Shown: positions 1 to 15,319, counted from the stretch's first letter. The stretch is 64,000 bases of DNA from Microbacterium sp. 10M-3C3 (GCF_003931875.1 NZ_CP034245.1:2108001-2172000); one strand, 5' to 3'. Notes: generated from the letters alone by a model not told the origin. Program-made: numbers and translations.

Positions 1-1083
1 GTCGCCGCCGCCGACGACGCTGAGGCCGTCGACCTGCGTGAGCGCCTGCGCCACCGCGCGGGTGCCGTCGGCGAAGGGCGCCATCTCGAACACGCCCATC
101 GGGCCGTTCCAGAAGACGGTGCGGCTGTCGCGGATGGCGGCCGCGAAGGCCTCCGCGGTGCGCGGGCCGATGTCCAGGCCCAGGCCCGACGCGCCGAACG
201 GCGTGTCCTCGAGGGCCGTCGCGTCGGCGACGACGTGCTCGGCGTCCGCCGAGAACGACGCCGCGACGACCGCGTCCACGGGGAGCACGATCTCGACGCC
301 GCGCTCGCGAGCGTCGGCGAGGTAGCCCCGCACGGTGTCGATCTGGTCCTTCTCGAGCAGCGAGGATCCCACGGGGTGGCCCTGCGCGGCGAGGAATGTG
401 AACATCATGCCGCCGCCGATGAGCAGGCGGTCGACGCGCGGCAGCAGGTGCTCGATGACCTCGAGCTTGTCGCTGACCTTCGAGCCGCCGAGCACGACCG
501 TGTACGGGCGCTCGGGCTTCTCGGTCAGGCGGTCGAGGACGTCGACCTCCGCCTCGATGAGCAGACCTGCCGCGGAGGGCAGGATCTCGGCGAGGTCGTA
601 CACGCTCGCCTGCTTGCGGTGCACGACGCCGAAGCCGTCGGAGACGAGCGCGTCGCCGAGCTCGGCGAGCTGCTCGGCGAACGCACGGCGCTCCGCATCG
701 TCCTTCGCTGTTTCGCCCGCGTTGAAGCGCAGGTTCTCCAGCACCGCGACGTCGCCGTCGCCGAGGGCGGCGACAGCCTCGTGGGCCGACTCTCCCACGG
801 TGTCGCGGGCGAACGCGACGGGCTTGCCGAGCAGCTCGGACAGCCGCTGGGCGACGGGGGCGAGGGTGTACCGCTCGTCGGGCGCGCCGTCCGGGCGGCC
901 GAGATGCGAGACCACGACGACGCGGGCGCCGGCGTTGATGAGCGTGTTCAGGGTCGGAAGCGACGCGCGCACGCGGCCGTCGTCCGTGATGACCCCGTCC
1001 TTGAGAGGGACGTTGAGGTCACAACGGACGACGACGCGCTTGCCTGCGAGCGACCCCAGGGCGGCGAGGGTGCGCAGTGCCAT
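1..1083 (-). CDS. pgk: phosphoglycerate kinase (3' end outside window)
   Basis: Glycolytic enzyme that transfers the acyl phosphate of 1,3-bisphosphoglycerate to ADP in the cytosol. The first 361 codons are present; about 40 C-terminal residues of a typical 400-residue Pgk lie beyond base 1. Visible motifs are RCDLNVPL (residues 20-27), SHLGRP (59-64), VLGGSKVSDK and GGGMMFTFL in the hinge/ATP region, and VVGGGD at the truncated end, the start of the nucleotide-binding loop. The ATG lies nine bases after the gap stop codon, and that TAA is part of the probable AAGG ribosome site, so translation is likely coupled to gap. Confidence 0.98.
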   Translation of the reverse strand, partial: MALRTLAALGSLAGKRVVVRCDLNVPLKDGVITDDGRVRASLPTLNTLINAGARVVVVSHLGRPDGAPDERYTLAPVAQRLSELLGKPVAFARDTVGESAHEAVAALGDGDVAVLENLRFNAGETAKDDAERRAFAEQLAELGDALVSDGFGVVHRKQASVYDLAEILPSAAGLLIEAEVDVLDRLTEKPERPYTVVLGGSKVSDKLEVIEHLLPRVDRLLIGGGMMFTFLAAQGHPVGSSLLEKDQIDTVRGYLADARERGVEIVLPVDAVVAASFSADAEHVVADATALEDTPFGASGLGLDIGPRTAEAFAAAIRDSRTVFWNGPMGVFEMAPFADGTRAVAQALTQVDGLSVVGGGD

Positions 1084-1092
1084 CGGTGGGCC

Positions 1093-2199
<1,107 letters not shown>

Positions 2200-2208
2200 T
2201 CACGCCGT

Positions 2209-2835
2209 TTACGACAGTACCAGCAGACCCGCGCTCTTCTGGCGGGCGGCGTCGAGGCGCTGGGCCACGTTCTGCCAGTTGGCGATGTTCCACACTGCCT
2301 TGACGTAGTCGGCCTTGACGTTGAGGTAGTCGAGGTAGAAGGCGTGCTCCCACATGTCCAGCTGGAAGACGGGGATCGTGCCCATCGCAGTGTTCGCCTG
2401 CTGGTCGAACAGCTGCTGGATGATGAGCTGCTCGCCGATCGGGTCCCAGCTCAGGACGGCCCAGCCGGAGCCCTGGATGCCGGTCGCGGCCGCGGTGAAG
2501 TGCGCCTGGAACTTCTCGAACGAGCCGAAGAACTCGTCGATCGCGGCCTTCAGCTCGCCCTCGGGCTGCCCGCCGCCCTCCGGCGACAGGTTGGTCCAGA
2601 AGATGGAGTGGTTCACGTGCCCGCCGAGGTTGAACGCGAGGTCCTTCTCGAGCTTGTTGACGTTCGCGAGGTTGCCCGTCTCGCGGGCCTCGGCGAGCTG
2701 CTCCAGAGCGGTGTTCGCGCCGGTCACGTACGCCTGGTGGTGCTTGTCGTGGTGCAGCTGCATGATCTTGCCGCTGATGTGCGGCTCCAGCGCGGAGTAG
2801 TCGTAAGGGAGTTCGGGCAAGGTGTAGGTCGCCAT
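2209..2835 (-). CDS. sodA: superoxide dismutase, Mn/Fe family (Mn-type signature)
   Basis: Converts superoxide to hydrogen peroxide and oxygen. 208 residues from the ATG chosen here; a longer upstream reading exists, but MATYTLPELPYDYSALEPH is the normal N terminus and is preceded by the purine-rich site GGAAGAAGAG. Metal ligands are visible: H28 (LHHDKHH), the histidine of GGHVNHSIFW, and D and H in DMWEHAFYLDY. GGHVNH is the manganese-type form of this motif (iron enzymes usually carry AQxWNH), so Mn or cambialistic use is inferred. The gene sits between whiA and gap with its own promoter and terminator. Confidence 0.97.
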   Translation of the reverse strand: MATYTLPELPYDYSALEPHISGKIMQLHHDKHHQAYVTGANTALEQLAEARETGNLANVNKLEKDLAFNLGGHVNHSIFWTNLSPEGGGQPEGELKAAIDEFFGSFEKFQAHFTAAATGIQGSGWAVLSWDPIGEQLIIQQLFDQQANTAMGTIPVFQLDMWEHAFYLDYLNVKADYVKAVWNIANWQNVAQRLDAARQKSAGLLVLS

Positions 2836-2893
2836 GTTCTCTTCTTCCGTTCGGCGCGCGCCGAGTCCCCGGCGCAGCGAGGGTGACGTCTTC

Positions 2894-2899
2894 ATCCTA
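2894..2899 (-). promoter_or_regulatory. probable -10 box of sodA (TAGGAT)
   Basis: TAGGAT on the minus strand about 58 bases before the sodA ATG. Here the gene also has a Shine-Dalgarno sequence, so a normal leader of about 50 bases is expected. Confidence 0.45.
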
Positions 2900-2958
2900 G
2901 TGAGGGGCAACGCCGGGGCGCCCGGGTTGCTTCCCGTCGCCGGGGGCGGTAGCGGCGC

Positions 2959-3936
2959 TCAGTCCTCGACGCCGGCGGGCACGGCCGCCTCGGTGCCGGG
3001 GATGCCGTCGGTCTCGGCCTTCTTGTCGGCCATGGCGAGCAGTCGTCGGATGCGTCCGGCCACGGCGTCCTTCGTCAGCGGCGGGTCGGCGTGGTGCCCG
3101 AGCTCGTCAAGGCTCGCATCGCGGTGCGCGAGGCGGAGCTCACCCGCCTCCCGCAGGTGCTCGGGCACGGTGTCGCCGAGGATCTCCAGGGCGCGCTCGA
3201 CGCGCGCGCACGCCGCGACGGCCGCCTGCGCCGACCGGCGCAGATTCGCGTCGTCGAAGTTGACGAGCCGGTTGACGCCCGCGCGCACCTCGCGGCGCTG
3301 GCGCATCTGATCCCACTCGGCGGCGGTGCGACGCGCCCCCATCTCGGCCAGGGTCGCGCGGATCGCCTCGCCGTCCCGCACGACGACGCGCGGCACGCCG
3401 CGCACCTCGCGCGCCTTGGCGGGGATGCCGATCCGGTGGGCGGCGCCCACGAGCGCCATCGCCGCCTCCGGCGACGGGCAGGCGATCTCCAGCGACGCGG
3501 AGCGACCAGGGTCGCTGAGGGTGCCGGCGGCCAGGAACGCACCGCGCCACACCGCGGCCAGGTCGGGGCGCGAACCGGTCGTGAGCTTGTTGGGGAGCCC
3601 GCGCACCGGGCGACGACGCTGGTCGAGCAGACCGGTCTGGCGGGCCAGGGTCTCCCCCGCCTCGATGACGCGCACGGCGTAGTGGGCGCCCGTGCGGCTG
3701 CCGGAGCCCTGCACGTGCACGAGCTCGGGACGCACGCCGTACAGTTCCATGATGTCGCGGCCGACGCGGCGGGCCAGCAGGTCGGAGTCGAGCTCGGCCT
3801 CCACCGCGACGCGGCCGGCGATCGAGTGCAGTCCGCCCGAGAACCGCAGGATGGCCGTGAGCTCCGCCACGCGGGCCGTCGGCCGCGGGTCGCGGACGCT
3901 CGTCAGCTCGGCCTTCACGTCGGCGGTCAGCGGCAC
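2959..3936 (-). CDS. whiA: WhiA-type DNA-binding regulator
   Basis: 325-residue WhiA: an N-terminal LAGLIDADG-like domain (from [14 protein letters not shown], with [11 protein letters not shown] near residue 25) and a C-terminal helix-turn-helix ([25 protein letters not shown]). WhiA controls cell division or sporulation genes in actinobacteria, acting with WhiB in Streptomyces. The GTG start has GAGGAG six bases upstream. Only 66 bases separate it from rapZ; the yvcK/cuvA gene that lies between rapZ and whiA in Mycobacterium is absent. Confidence 0.97.
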   Translation of the reverse strand: MPLTADVKAELTSVRDPRPTARVAELTAILRFSGGLHSIAGRVAVEAELDSDLLARRVGRDIMELYGVRPELVHVQGSGSRTGAHYAVRVIEAGETLARQTGLLDQRRRPVRGLPNKLTTGSRPDLAAVWRGAFLAAGTLSDPGRSASLEIACPSPEAAMALVGAAHRIGIPAKAREVRGVPRVVVRDGEAIRATLAEMGARRTAAEWDQMRQRREVRAGVNRLVNFDDANLRRSAQAAVAACARVERALEILGDTVPEHLREAGELRLAHRDASLDELGHHADPPLTKDAVAGRIRRLLAMADKKAETDGIPGTEAAVPAGVED

Positions 3937-4002
3937 GATGCTCCTCGGGTCAGGCGGCGGGGGGACGACGGTACAGCCTACTCGCGGCCCGCCGAGGGCG
4001 CG

Positions 4003-4890
4003 TCACTCCCGTCCGAGGTCGCGGTGCAGCACCCGGACCGAGACGCCGGGCGTGCCGCGCAGGCGCTCGGCGAGCTCGCGCGCCATGACGACCGAGCGGT
4101 GCTTGCCGCCGGTGCATCCGATGGCCACGACCGAGTGCCGCTTGTTCTCGCGCTGATAGCCCTCGAGCACCGGACGCAGCGCCGCGGCGTAGTTCTCGAG
4201 GAACTCCGCCGCGCCCGGCTGCCCGAGCACCTCGTCGCGGACCGCCGGGTCCTCACCCGTCAGGGCGCGTAGCGCGTCGTTCCAGTAGGGGTTCGGGAGG
4301 AAGCGCATGTCGGCGACCATGTCGACATCGGTGGGCAGGCCGTACTTGAAGCCGAAGCTCATGAGCGTCACGGTATGCCGCGCCGCGCCCGCCTCGCTGA
4401 ACTGCTCGACGACGCGCGTGGTGAGTTGGTGGATGTTCGTCGAGGTCGTGTCGATCAGCACGTCCGCGGCCTCGCGCACGGCGGCGAGCTGGGCACGCTC
4501 GCGCCGGATGCCGTCGAGGATCGTGCGGTCGCCCTGCAGCGGATGCGGCCGCCGCACGGCCTCGAACCGGCGCACGAGCACGTCGTCGGCGGCGTCGAGG
4601 AAGACCACGCGCACCTGCCGCCCGACCCGCAGGTGCTGCATGACCTCGGGGAGGTCCGCGAACAGCTCGCGGCCCCGCACGTCGACCACGACGGCGACCC
4701 GCGGCAGCGCGCCCGCGGCGATCTCGGTCAGCTCGAGCAGCGGCCGCAGCATCTGCGGCGGCAGGTTGTCGACGACGTACCAGTCGAGGTCTTCCAGCGC
4801 GTTCGCGACCGTCGAGCGGCCGGCTCCGGACATGCCCGTGACGATCAGCACCTCGCCCGTGTCGCGGCGCTCCGGATCCGTCATGACCAC
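4003..4890 (-). CDS. rapZ: RapZ/YvcJ-type nucleotide-binding protein
   Basis: P-loop protein of 295 residues. The Walker A motif GMSGAGRST is at about residues 19-27, and the C-terminal domain contains [14 protein letters not shown]. RapZ in E. coli is an adaptor for RNase E acting on GlmZ; in Gram-positives the homologue YvcJ binds and hydrolyses nucleotides, and its target here is not known. Two starts are possible: GTG (used) or the ATG two codons later (MTDPERRDT), which has a GGGGGTGG stretch upstream. Confidence 0.95.
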   Translation of the reverse strand: MVMTDPERRDTGEVLIVTGMSGAGRSTVANALEDLDWYVVDNLPPQMLRPLLELTEIAAGALPRVAVVVDVRGRELFADLPEVMQHLRVGRQVRVVFLDAADDVLVRRFEAVRRPHPLQGDRTILDGIRRERAQLAAVREAADVLIDTTSTNIHQLTTRVVEQFSEAGAARHTVTLMSFGFKYGLPTDVDMVADMRFLPNPYWNDALRALTGEDPAVRDEVLGQPGAAEFLENYAAALRPVLEGYQRENKRHSVVAIGCTGGKHRSVVMARELAERLRGTPGVSVRVLHRDLGRE

Positions 4891-4908
4891 CCCCGTCGGC
4901 TCCCCAGC

Positions 4909-6816
4909 CTATCCGGCGAGATGCGCGTGGATCGATTCGGCGAGCTTCGGGCCGATCCCCGGCAACGCCGTGATCTCCTCGGGACTGGCGTTCTTGAGGG
5001 CCGTCACCGATCCGAAGTGCCGCAGCAGCGCCTTGATCCGTGCGTCGCCGAGCCCCGGCACCTCCGACAGCACGCTCGTGATGTCGCGCTTCCGGCGTCG
5101 GCGCTGGTGCGAGATCGCGAACCGGTGGGCCTCGTCGCGCAGCCGCTGCAGGAGGTACAGGGCCTCGCTCGTGCGCGGGAGGATCACCGGGTAGTCCTCC
5201 CCCGGCAGCCACACCTCCTCGAGGCGCTTGGCGATGCCGCACAGCGCGATCTCCTCGTGCCCCGCGTCGGCGAGGGCGCGCGCGGCGGCGGCGACCTGCG
5301 GCTGCCCGCCGTCGACGACGAGCAGCTGTGGCCGGTACGCGAAGCGCGGGCGCTTGCGGGCGGTCACGACCTCGCCGTCGGCCGTCGCATCCGGCACCTC
5401 GTCCTCCTCGTCGGGACGGTCGAGGTAGGCGAGGCGGCGCATGAGCACCTGGTACAGCGAATCGGTGTCGTCGGTCGTCTCCGGCACGCCGAACGAGCGG
5501 TACTGGTCCTTCCGAGGCAGCCCGTCCTCGAACACGACCATCGAGGCGACGACGTTGGTGCCCGACAGGTGCGACACGTCGAAGCCCTCGATGCGCAGCG
5601 GCGCCTCGGCGAGGTCGAGCGCCTCCTGCAGGTCGGTGAGCGCTTGCGACCGGGCGACGTAGTCGCTCGTGCGGCGCGTCTTGTGCAGCATGAGCGCCTG
5701 CTGCGCGTTGAGCGTCGCGGTCTTCAGGAGCTCGGCCTTGCGCCCGCGCTGGGCCACCTGGATCGAGACGTTCTTGCCGCGCCGCGAGCGCAGCCAGGCC
5801 TCGAGATCGCCGGCGTCGTCGGGCAGCTCCGGCACGAGCACCTGACGCGGGATGTCGGCGGATGCGGCGTCGCCGTACGCGCGTTGGATCACCTGGTCGA
5901 CGAGCTCGGCGCCGGAGATGTCGATCTCCTTCTCGATCGTCGTCGCCCGGACGCCGCGGACGCGCCCGCCGCGGACGACGAAGTGCTGCACGGCGGCGGC
6001 CAGCTCGTCCTCCGCGATGCCGAACAGGTCGGCGTCCGTGTCGCTCGCGAGCACGAGCGCGCTCTTGTTGAGCACCGCGTCGATCGCCTGCAGCTTGTCG
6101 CGGTACTGCGCCGCCGACTCGTAGTCCATCGCCGCCGACGCCTCGCGCATGCGAGCGGTGAGGGCGCGGGTGAAGCGCTGGTCGCCGCCGGCCATGAACG
6201 CGACGAAGTCGTCGACGATCGCGCGGTGCTCCTCGACGCTCACGCGCATCGAGCACGGACCGCCGCACCGACCGATCTGCCCCGGGAAGCACGGACGCCC
6301 CGACTGCATCGCCTTGCGGTACGACGCGTCGCTGCACGTGCGGATCGGGAAGACCTTGATGAGCAGGTCGATCGTGTCGTGCACCGCCCACACCTTCGGG
6401 TACGGGCCGAAGTACTTCGCCCCGGGGATCCGGCGATTGCGCGTCACCATGACGCGGGGCGCCTCATCGGCGAGGGTGATCGCCATGAACGGGTAGGACT
6501 TGTCGTCGCGGTAGCGGACGTTGAACGGGGGATCGAACTCCTTGATCCACATGTACTCCAGCTGCAGCGAGTCGACGTCCGTGGGGACGACCGTCCACTC
6601 GACCGACGTCGCCGTCGTGACCATGCGGCGCGTCCGCTCGTGCAGCGACGACAGCGGCGCGAAGTAGTTCGACAGCCGCGCCCGGAGGTTCTTGGCCTTG
6701 CCGACGTACAGCACCCGGCCCTGCGCGTCGCGGAAGCGGTAGACGCCGGGGTTGGTCGGGATCTCGCCGGGCTTGGGCTTGTAGGGCAGCTGCGACATCC
6801 GCTCTCGCGCAGCCAC
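4909..6816 (-). CDS. uvrC: excinuclease ABC subunit C
   Basis: Dual-incision nuclease of nucleotide excision repair. An N-terminal GIY-YIG domain (NPGVYRF ... [14 protein letters not shown]), a UVR motif near residue 210, an RNase H-like endonuclease domain with [17 protein letters not shown], and C-terminal helix-hairpin-helix repeats ([25 protein letters not shown]). The GTG start lies one base after the uvrA stop and has AAGGCGG upstream inside uvrA, so coupling is likely. ATG at 6798 ([12 protein letters not shown]) aligns better with remembered homologues and is the alternative. Confidence 0.97.
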   Translation of the reverse strand: MAARERMSQLPYKPKPGEIPTNPGVYRFRDAQGRVLYVGKAKNLRARLSNYFAPLSSLHERTRRMVTTATSVEWTVVPTDVDSLQLEYMWIKEFDPPFNVRYRDDKSYPFMAITLADEAPRVMVTRNRRIPGAKYFGPYPKVWAVHDTIDLLIKVFPIRTCSDASYRKAMQSGRPCFPGQIGRCGGPCSMRVSVEEHRAIVDDFVAFMAGGDQRFTRALTARMREASAAMDYESAAQYRDKLQAIDAVLNKSALVLASDTDADLFGIAEDELAAAVQHFVVRGGRVRGVRATTIEKEIDISGAELVDQVIQRAYGDAASADIPRQVLVPELPDDAGDLEAWLRSRRGKNVSIQVAQRGRKAELLKTATLNAQQALMLHKTRRTSDYVARSQALTDLQEALDLAEAPLRIEGFDVSHLSGTNVVASMVVFEDGLPRKDQYRSFGVPETTDDTDSLYQVLMRRLAYLDRPDEEDEVPDATADGEVVTARKRPRFAYRPQLLVVDGGQPQVAAAARALADAGHEEIALCGIAKRLEEVWLPGEDYPVILPRTSEALYLLQRLRDEAHRFAISHQRRRRKRDITSVLSEVPGLGDARIKALLRHFGSVTALKNASPEEITALPGIGPKLAESIHAHLAG

Positions 6817-6817
6817 C

Positions 6818-9727
<2,910 letters not shown>

Positions 9728-9733
9728 CGCACA

Positions 9734-9739
9734 ATTCTA
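9734..9739 (-). promoter_or_regulatory. leaderless-type -10 box of uvrA (TAGAAT)
   Basis: TAGAAT ends six bases before the uvrA GTG. Transcription would begin on the start codon. Confidence 0.7.
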
Positions 9740-9792
9740 GGTGTGGCCTCCGACACGGGCTCCGGGGTTCGCGTCGGGCGCACGCGGCGACG

Positions 9793-10230
9793 TCAGGTCC
9801 GGGGGCCCGCGAAGGGCGTGAGACCGTCGCGGAGCGCCGTCACGGCCTCGATGGTCAGCCCGGTGCGGGCCATGATCTCCACCGGCACGCGCAGCGCCTC
9901 GCGCCGCAGCATCCGCCCCTCCTCGGTGAGGGAGATCTCGAGCACCCGCTCGTCTGCGGCGCTGCGTCCGCGCGTGACCCGGCCCTGCGCCTCGAGCCGC
10001 TTCACGAGCGGGGAGAGCGTCGCGGGCTCCATCGCGAGCGTGGCGGCGAGCTCGCCGAGCGCCTGCGGCGACCGCTCCCACAGCGCGAGCATGACGAGAT
10101 ACTGCGGATGCGTCAGCCCGAGCGGCTCGAGCACCGGCCGGTACAGCGACACGACGTTGCGCGCGGCCGTGACGATCGCGAAGCACAGCTGGTTCTCGAG
10201 CGCGAGCGGATCGACCTCGATCGTCGGCAT
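9793..10230 (-). CDS. MarR-family regulator, OhrR-like
   Basis: 145 residues from the ATG preceded by GGGAGGGG; an ATG twelve bases further out would put that site inside the gene. NQLCFAIVTAARNV carries a lone reactive cysteine, C16, at the place of the OhrR peroxide sensor, and Y30 matches one of its partner tyrosines. The second partner is histidine (LTHPQY instead of LTYPQY) and the FALY tyrosine is valine, so peroxide sensing may differ from classic OhrR. The winged helix includes PATLSPLVKRLEAQGRVTR. No ohr gene is adjacent, unlike the pair at 53.7 kb. It shares a 32-base promoter region with the plus-strand gene at 10263. Confidence 0.9.
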   Translation of the reverse strand: MPTIEVDPLALENQLCFAIVTAARNVVSLYRPVLEPLGLTHPQYLVMLALWERSPQALGELAATLAMEPATLSPLVKRLEAQGRVTRGRSAADERVLEISLTEEGRMLRREALRVPVEIMARTGLTIEAVTALRDGLTPFAGPRT

Positions 10231-10249
10231 CGCCCCTCCCATTCGTCAG

Positions 10250-10256
10250 TACACTA
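10250..10256. promoter_or_regulatory. two divergent -10 boxes overlapping in TACACTA
   Basis: Read forwards, TACACT (10250-10255) ends seven bases before the ATG at 10263. Read backwards, TAGTGT (10256-10251) lies upstream of the OhrR-like gene. The two boxes share five bases, so polymerase can probably occupy only one direction at a time. Confidence 0.5.
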
Positions 10257-10262
10257 ATAATC

Positions 10263-10499
10263 ATGGCACGAAAGAACGGTGATGCGCGGCCGCTGCGCGA
10301 ACGTGTCGCCGAGGCGGGCGGCTGGTACCAGTACCTGAACACGCGTCTTATCCGCGTTGCGGGGCCCGCCTCCGTCGGTCCCTACGAGACGACACCCGAA
10401 CCGTCGCGCGCGGAGCGGGCGTGCCCGCTGTGCGGCCAGGCCATGTCTGAGCACACGTTCGACCGCTCGGGGCCGAAGCCCCTCATGCACTGCCCCTGA
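10263..10499 (+). CDS. small zinc-ribbon-like protein, unknown function
   Basis: 78 residues. Basic N-terminal half (RKNGDARPLRERVAEAGGWYQYL), then CPLCG at residues 54-58 and a terminal HCP, which could hold a metal with H64 or C77. No signal peptide or membrane segment. It appears leaderless. Product family not recognised with certainty; I believe close relatives exist in Microbacteriaceae. Its position opposite an OhrR-like regulator suggests redox-linked control, which is inference. Confidence 0.7.
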   Translation: MARKNGDARPLRERVAEAGGWYQYLNTRLIRVAGPASVGPYETTPEPSRAERACPLCGQAMSEHTFDRSGPKPLMHCP

Positions 10500-10511
10500 G
10501 CGCGCTTCTGA

Positions 10512-10944
10512 TCAGCCCAGGCGCACGCGACCGTCGTCGTCGAGCGGCCAACCCGGATTGACCGCGATCTCCCACGGGTGGCCGTCGGGGTCGACGAAGA
10601 CGCCCGAGTAGCCGCCCCACGCGGTGGGAGCACCGGGACGGGCGAGCCGCGCGCCGGCGGCCTCTGCGGCCGCCAGGACGGCGTCGACCTCGGCGGGCGT
10701 CCGGACGTTGTGCGCGAGGGTCACGCCGCCCCAGCCGCCGCCGTCGACGACGCCGGAGTCGTCCGCGAGCGCGGCGCGGCTCCACAGCGCGAGCACGGAG
10801 CCGCCCAGGTCGTAGAAGGCGACCTCGCCCTCGACGGACGACGCGTGCCGGCGCCAGCCGAGCGCCGCGTAGAACGCGATCGCACGCTCGAGGTCGGCGA
10901 CGCCCAGCGTCAGGAGGCTCAGCCGTTGGGCGAAGAGCGCCTGA

Positions 10945-10952
<8 letters not shown>
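10512..10952 (-). CDS. VOC-family (glyoxalase/dioxygenase fold) protein
   Basis: 146 residues with two beta-alpha-beta-beta-beta halves: [25 protein letters not shown] at the start and [23 protein letters not shown] near the end, the usual VOC signature. Substrate unknown. Its ATG lies inside the end of uvrB (eight-base overlap, same strand), so it is probably translated from the uvrB transcript. Confidence 0.9.
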
Positions 10953-13026
<2,074 letters not shown>

Positions 13027-13032
13027 GATTCC

Positions 13033-13038
13033 AGCGTA
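13033..13038 (-). promoter_or_regulatory. leaderless-type -10 box of uvrB (TACGCT)
   Basis: TACGCT, then GGAATC, then the uvrB ATG. Confidence 0.7.
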
Positions 13039-13086
13039 GGCGCGGCCACCGACACGGCGGCCGGCGTTCGCCGAGCGCGATGCGCG

Positions 13087-13683
13087 TCAGGCGGACAGGC
13101 GCTCCCACAGCTCGTCGGTGCGGCGGAGCGTGTCCTCGATCGTGCCGGACGTGTCGATCACGACGTCGGCCAGGCGCAGCCGCTCATCGTCGCCGACCTG
13201 CGAGCCGATCCTCGCGAGCGCGTCCTCCCGGGTCATGCCGCGGCGACGGACCAGCCGCTCGGCGCGCACGTCCGCCGGCGCGTGCGCGACGACCACGAGC
13301 TCCCACGGATCGTGCGCGCGCGCCTCGGCGAGCAGCGGCACGTCGTAGACCACCACCGCCGCCGGGTCGCGCGCGAACGCGGCCGCGAAGCGGCGCTGGG
13401 ACTGCGCGCGCACGGCGGGGTGGACGAGCGCGTTCAGTCGGGAGAGGCGCTCGGGATTCCCGAACACCCGACGTCCGAGCTCCGCGCGGTCGAGCGCCCC
13501 GTCGGGACGGAGGACGTCGGCGCCGAACTCGGCGGCGATCGCGGCGAGCACGGGCGAGCCGGGCGCCTGCACGTCGCGGACGATCGCATCCGCGTCGACG
13601 ATGACGGCGCCGTGCTCGGCCAGCCGCGCGGCGATCGTGGACTTGCCCGACGCGATGCCGCCGGTGAGTGCGATCAGAGGCAT
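13087..13683 (-). CDS. coaE: dephospho-CoA kinase
   Basis: Last step of coenzyme A synthesis: ATP-dependent 3'-phosphorylation of dephospho-CoA. 198 residues with P-loop LTGGIASGKST (residues 6-16), VDADAIVRDV, the lid segment HPAVRAQSQRRFAAA, and VVYDVPLLAEAR. It normally neighbours uvrB in actinobacteria, as here. AATGCT ends six bases before the ATG, a weaker version of the leaderless box. Confidence 0.96.
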   Translation of the reverse strand: MPLIALTGGIASGKSTIAARLAEHGAVIVDADAIVRDVQAPGSPVLAAIAAEFGADVLRPDGALDRAELGRRVFGNPERLSRLNALVHPAVRAQSQRRFAAAFARDPAAVVVYDVPLLAEARAHDPWELVVVAHAPADVRAERLVRRRGMTREDALARIGSQVGDDERLRLADVVIDTSGTIEDTLRRTDELWERLSA

Positions 13684-13723
13684 GATCCGAGCATTCCATG
13701 CCGTGTGCCGCTCGGCCGTGCAC

Positions 13724-13729
13724 TACGCT
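13724..13729 (+). promoter_or_regulatory. possible -10 box of the receiver gene (TACGCT)
   Basis: TACGCT about 50 bases before the ATG at 13780; that gene also has a GAGG ribosome site, so a short leader is expected. Confidence 0.4.
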
Positions 13730-13779
13730 TCGACCAGAGCCGCCGGATACCCGAGCACCGACGGAGTGCCGAGGTACCG

Positions 13780-14148
13780 ATGTCCACCCCCGCCGTCGCC
13801 GTCGTCGTCGAGGACGACGCCGACATCCGCTCCCTCCTGTCGGCCGTGCTCGAGCAGTGCGGTCTCGCCGTGCAGACGGCAGCCGACGGGCTCGCCGGCG
13901 TCGAGCTCGTGCGCGCGCACACGCCCGTCATCACGACGCTCGACGTGAGCATGCCCGGCATCGACGGCTTCGAGACGGCGCGCCGCATCCGCGAGTTCAG
14001 CGACACGCACATCTTCATGGTGACCGCGCGCGCCGACGACGAGCACATCCGCCGCGGGCGCGAGGCCGGTGCGGACGACTACATCCTGAAGCCCTTCCGC
14101 CCGCGCGAGCTGCGGGCACGCGTGCAGGCGATCGTCGCCGCGGCCTGA
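13780..14148 (+). CDS. stand-alone receiver (CheY-like) response regulator
   Basis: 122 residues consisting only of a receiver domain. Acidic pocket E11-D12-D13, phosphoacceptor D55 (TTLDVSMPGIDG), switch T82 (VTARAD) and K104 (YILKPF) are all present. There is no DNA-binding output, so it acts by protein contact or as a phosphate sink. GAGG lies five bases before the ATG. It converges, with a seven-base gap, on the degenerate-GGDEF gene that is coupled to a histidine kinase; that kinase is the likely but unproven partner. Confidence 0.93.
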   Translation: MSTPAVAVVVEDDADIRSLLSAVLEQCGLAVQTAADGLAGVELVRAHTPVITTLDVSMPGIDGFETARRIREFSDTHIFMVTARADDEHIRRGREAGADDYILKPFRPRELRARVQAIVAAA

Positions 14149-14155
14149 CGCCGGG

Positions 14156-15319
14156 TCAGGCGTCGGCGAGGATCACCGAGGCGTCGGAGCTCGTGGCCGA
14201 GCGCCGCGCGGCGTCCGCGGCCGCGGCGACGAGGGCGTCGAAGTCGTAACCGGTGCGGTCGGTGAGAGCGATGCCGACGCCGACGACGGGGATCGCCGAC
14301 AGGCCCAGACCGCCGAAGTCTTCGAGCAGCTGCCGCTGGAGGATCCCCGCGGTGCGGCGCACGTCGGAGAACGAGGTCGTGATGAACGCGGACAGGAGCG
14401 TCGTCGGCCCGCCCTCGCCCACCAGTGAGGCACTCGGCGCGTCGCGACGCAGGATGCGTCGCCAGGCTTCGGCGACGGCGTCGGCCTCGCCGGGGCCGAA
14501 CGCGACGCCGAGCCGGTGCAGATCGTCGATGCGCACCGCCATCACGCACATCGTCTCGCCCTTGCGCTGCGTGCGCTCGAGGAGGGTCTTCGCCGCCGAG
14601 CGGAAGGAATCGGCCGTGAGCACGCCGTCGAGGGCGACCTCGATCGTGTACGTGTCGCGCTGCCCGCGCAGGCCCGACTCCCCCGCCCGCAGCACGGAGG
14701 TCGTCACGACCGCCACGATCGTCAGCACGATCGTGAGCACCGACGTCGGCCCCGAGTCGAACCACGTCCGGAACACCTCGGACTCCGGGCCGGCGATGAG
14801 GAAGAAGACCGTGCGCGCGAGGAAGAACACCGCCTCCACGACCAGCACGACGGTGAGCCCGATCGCGTTCCACTGGGCGGCGAGCGCGCCGCGACGGGTC
14901 TCCAGCGCGCCGAGCGACGCGAGGACGGCGTTGCCGAGGAACATCGGCACCGCACCGGCCCAGTCCCCGCCCCCGGGGCCGGCCAGCAAGGCCGAGGCCG
15001 TTACGACGACCTCGATCGCGGCGAGGACGACCGCGGGCACGCGCAACGACCGGCGGTTGAAGGCGAGAGCCCCGAGCCAGATGAATCCGGCCGTCGCGAC
15101 GAAGCCGGCGTTGCCGACCGCGACGGCGACGAACGCGGTCCGGTCGATCGACCACACCAGATAGGACGAGACGGTGATGGTGCCCGCGAGGTACGCGACC
15201 GACCACAGCCGCCCGGCGGCCCCGTCGTTGCGCAGCAACGTCTCCACGAGATAGAGCACGGTGCACACGATGATGACCAGCGCCGTGACGAGTGTGATGG
15301 TGAACAGATCGATGGTCAT
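14156..15319 (-). CDS. membrane protein with degenerate GGDEF domain
   Basis: 387 residues. About seven hydrophobic segments fill residues 5-220 (for example TITLVTALVIIVCTVLYLV and VLTIVLTIVAVVTTSVL). The cytoplasmic part from about 230 follows a GGDEF fold: MCVMAVRIDDLHRLGVAFGPGEADAV, then VGEGGPTTLL where the GGDEF loop should be, then VGVGIALTD and FDALVAAAADAAR. The catalytic GG(D/E)EF residues are missing, so cyclase activity is not expected; a sensory or scaffold role is inferred. The ATG overlaps the histidine kinase stop as ATGA. Confidence 0.85.
   Translation of the reverse strand: MTIDLFTITLVTALVIIVCTVLYLVETLLRNDGAAGRLWSVAYLAGTITVSSYLVWSIDRTAFVAVAVGNAGFVATAGFIWLGALAFNRRSLRVPAVVLAAIEVVVTASALLAGPGGGDWAGAVPMFLGNAVLASLGALETRRGALAAQWNAIGLTVVLVVEAVFFLARTVFFLIAGPESEVFRTWFDSGPTSVLTIVLTIVAVVTTSVLRAGESGLRGQRDTYTIEVALDGVLTADSFRSAAKTLLERTQRKGETMCVMAVRIDDLHRLGVAFGPGEADAVAEAWRRILRRDAPSASLVGEGGPTTLLSAFITTSFSDVRRTAGILQRQLLEDFGGLGLSAIPVVGVGIALTDRTGYDFDALVAAAADAARRSATSSDASVILADA

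Noticed and set aside
9728..9792. LexA/SOS boxes upstream of uvrA, uvrB and the DinB2-type gene
   Set aside because: No CGAAC-N4-GTTCG or close variant in the short regions before these starts.
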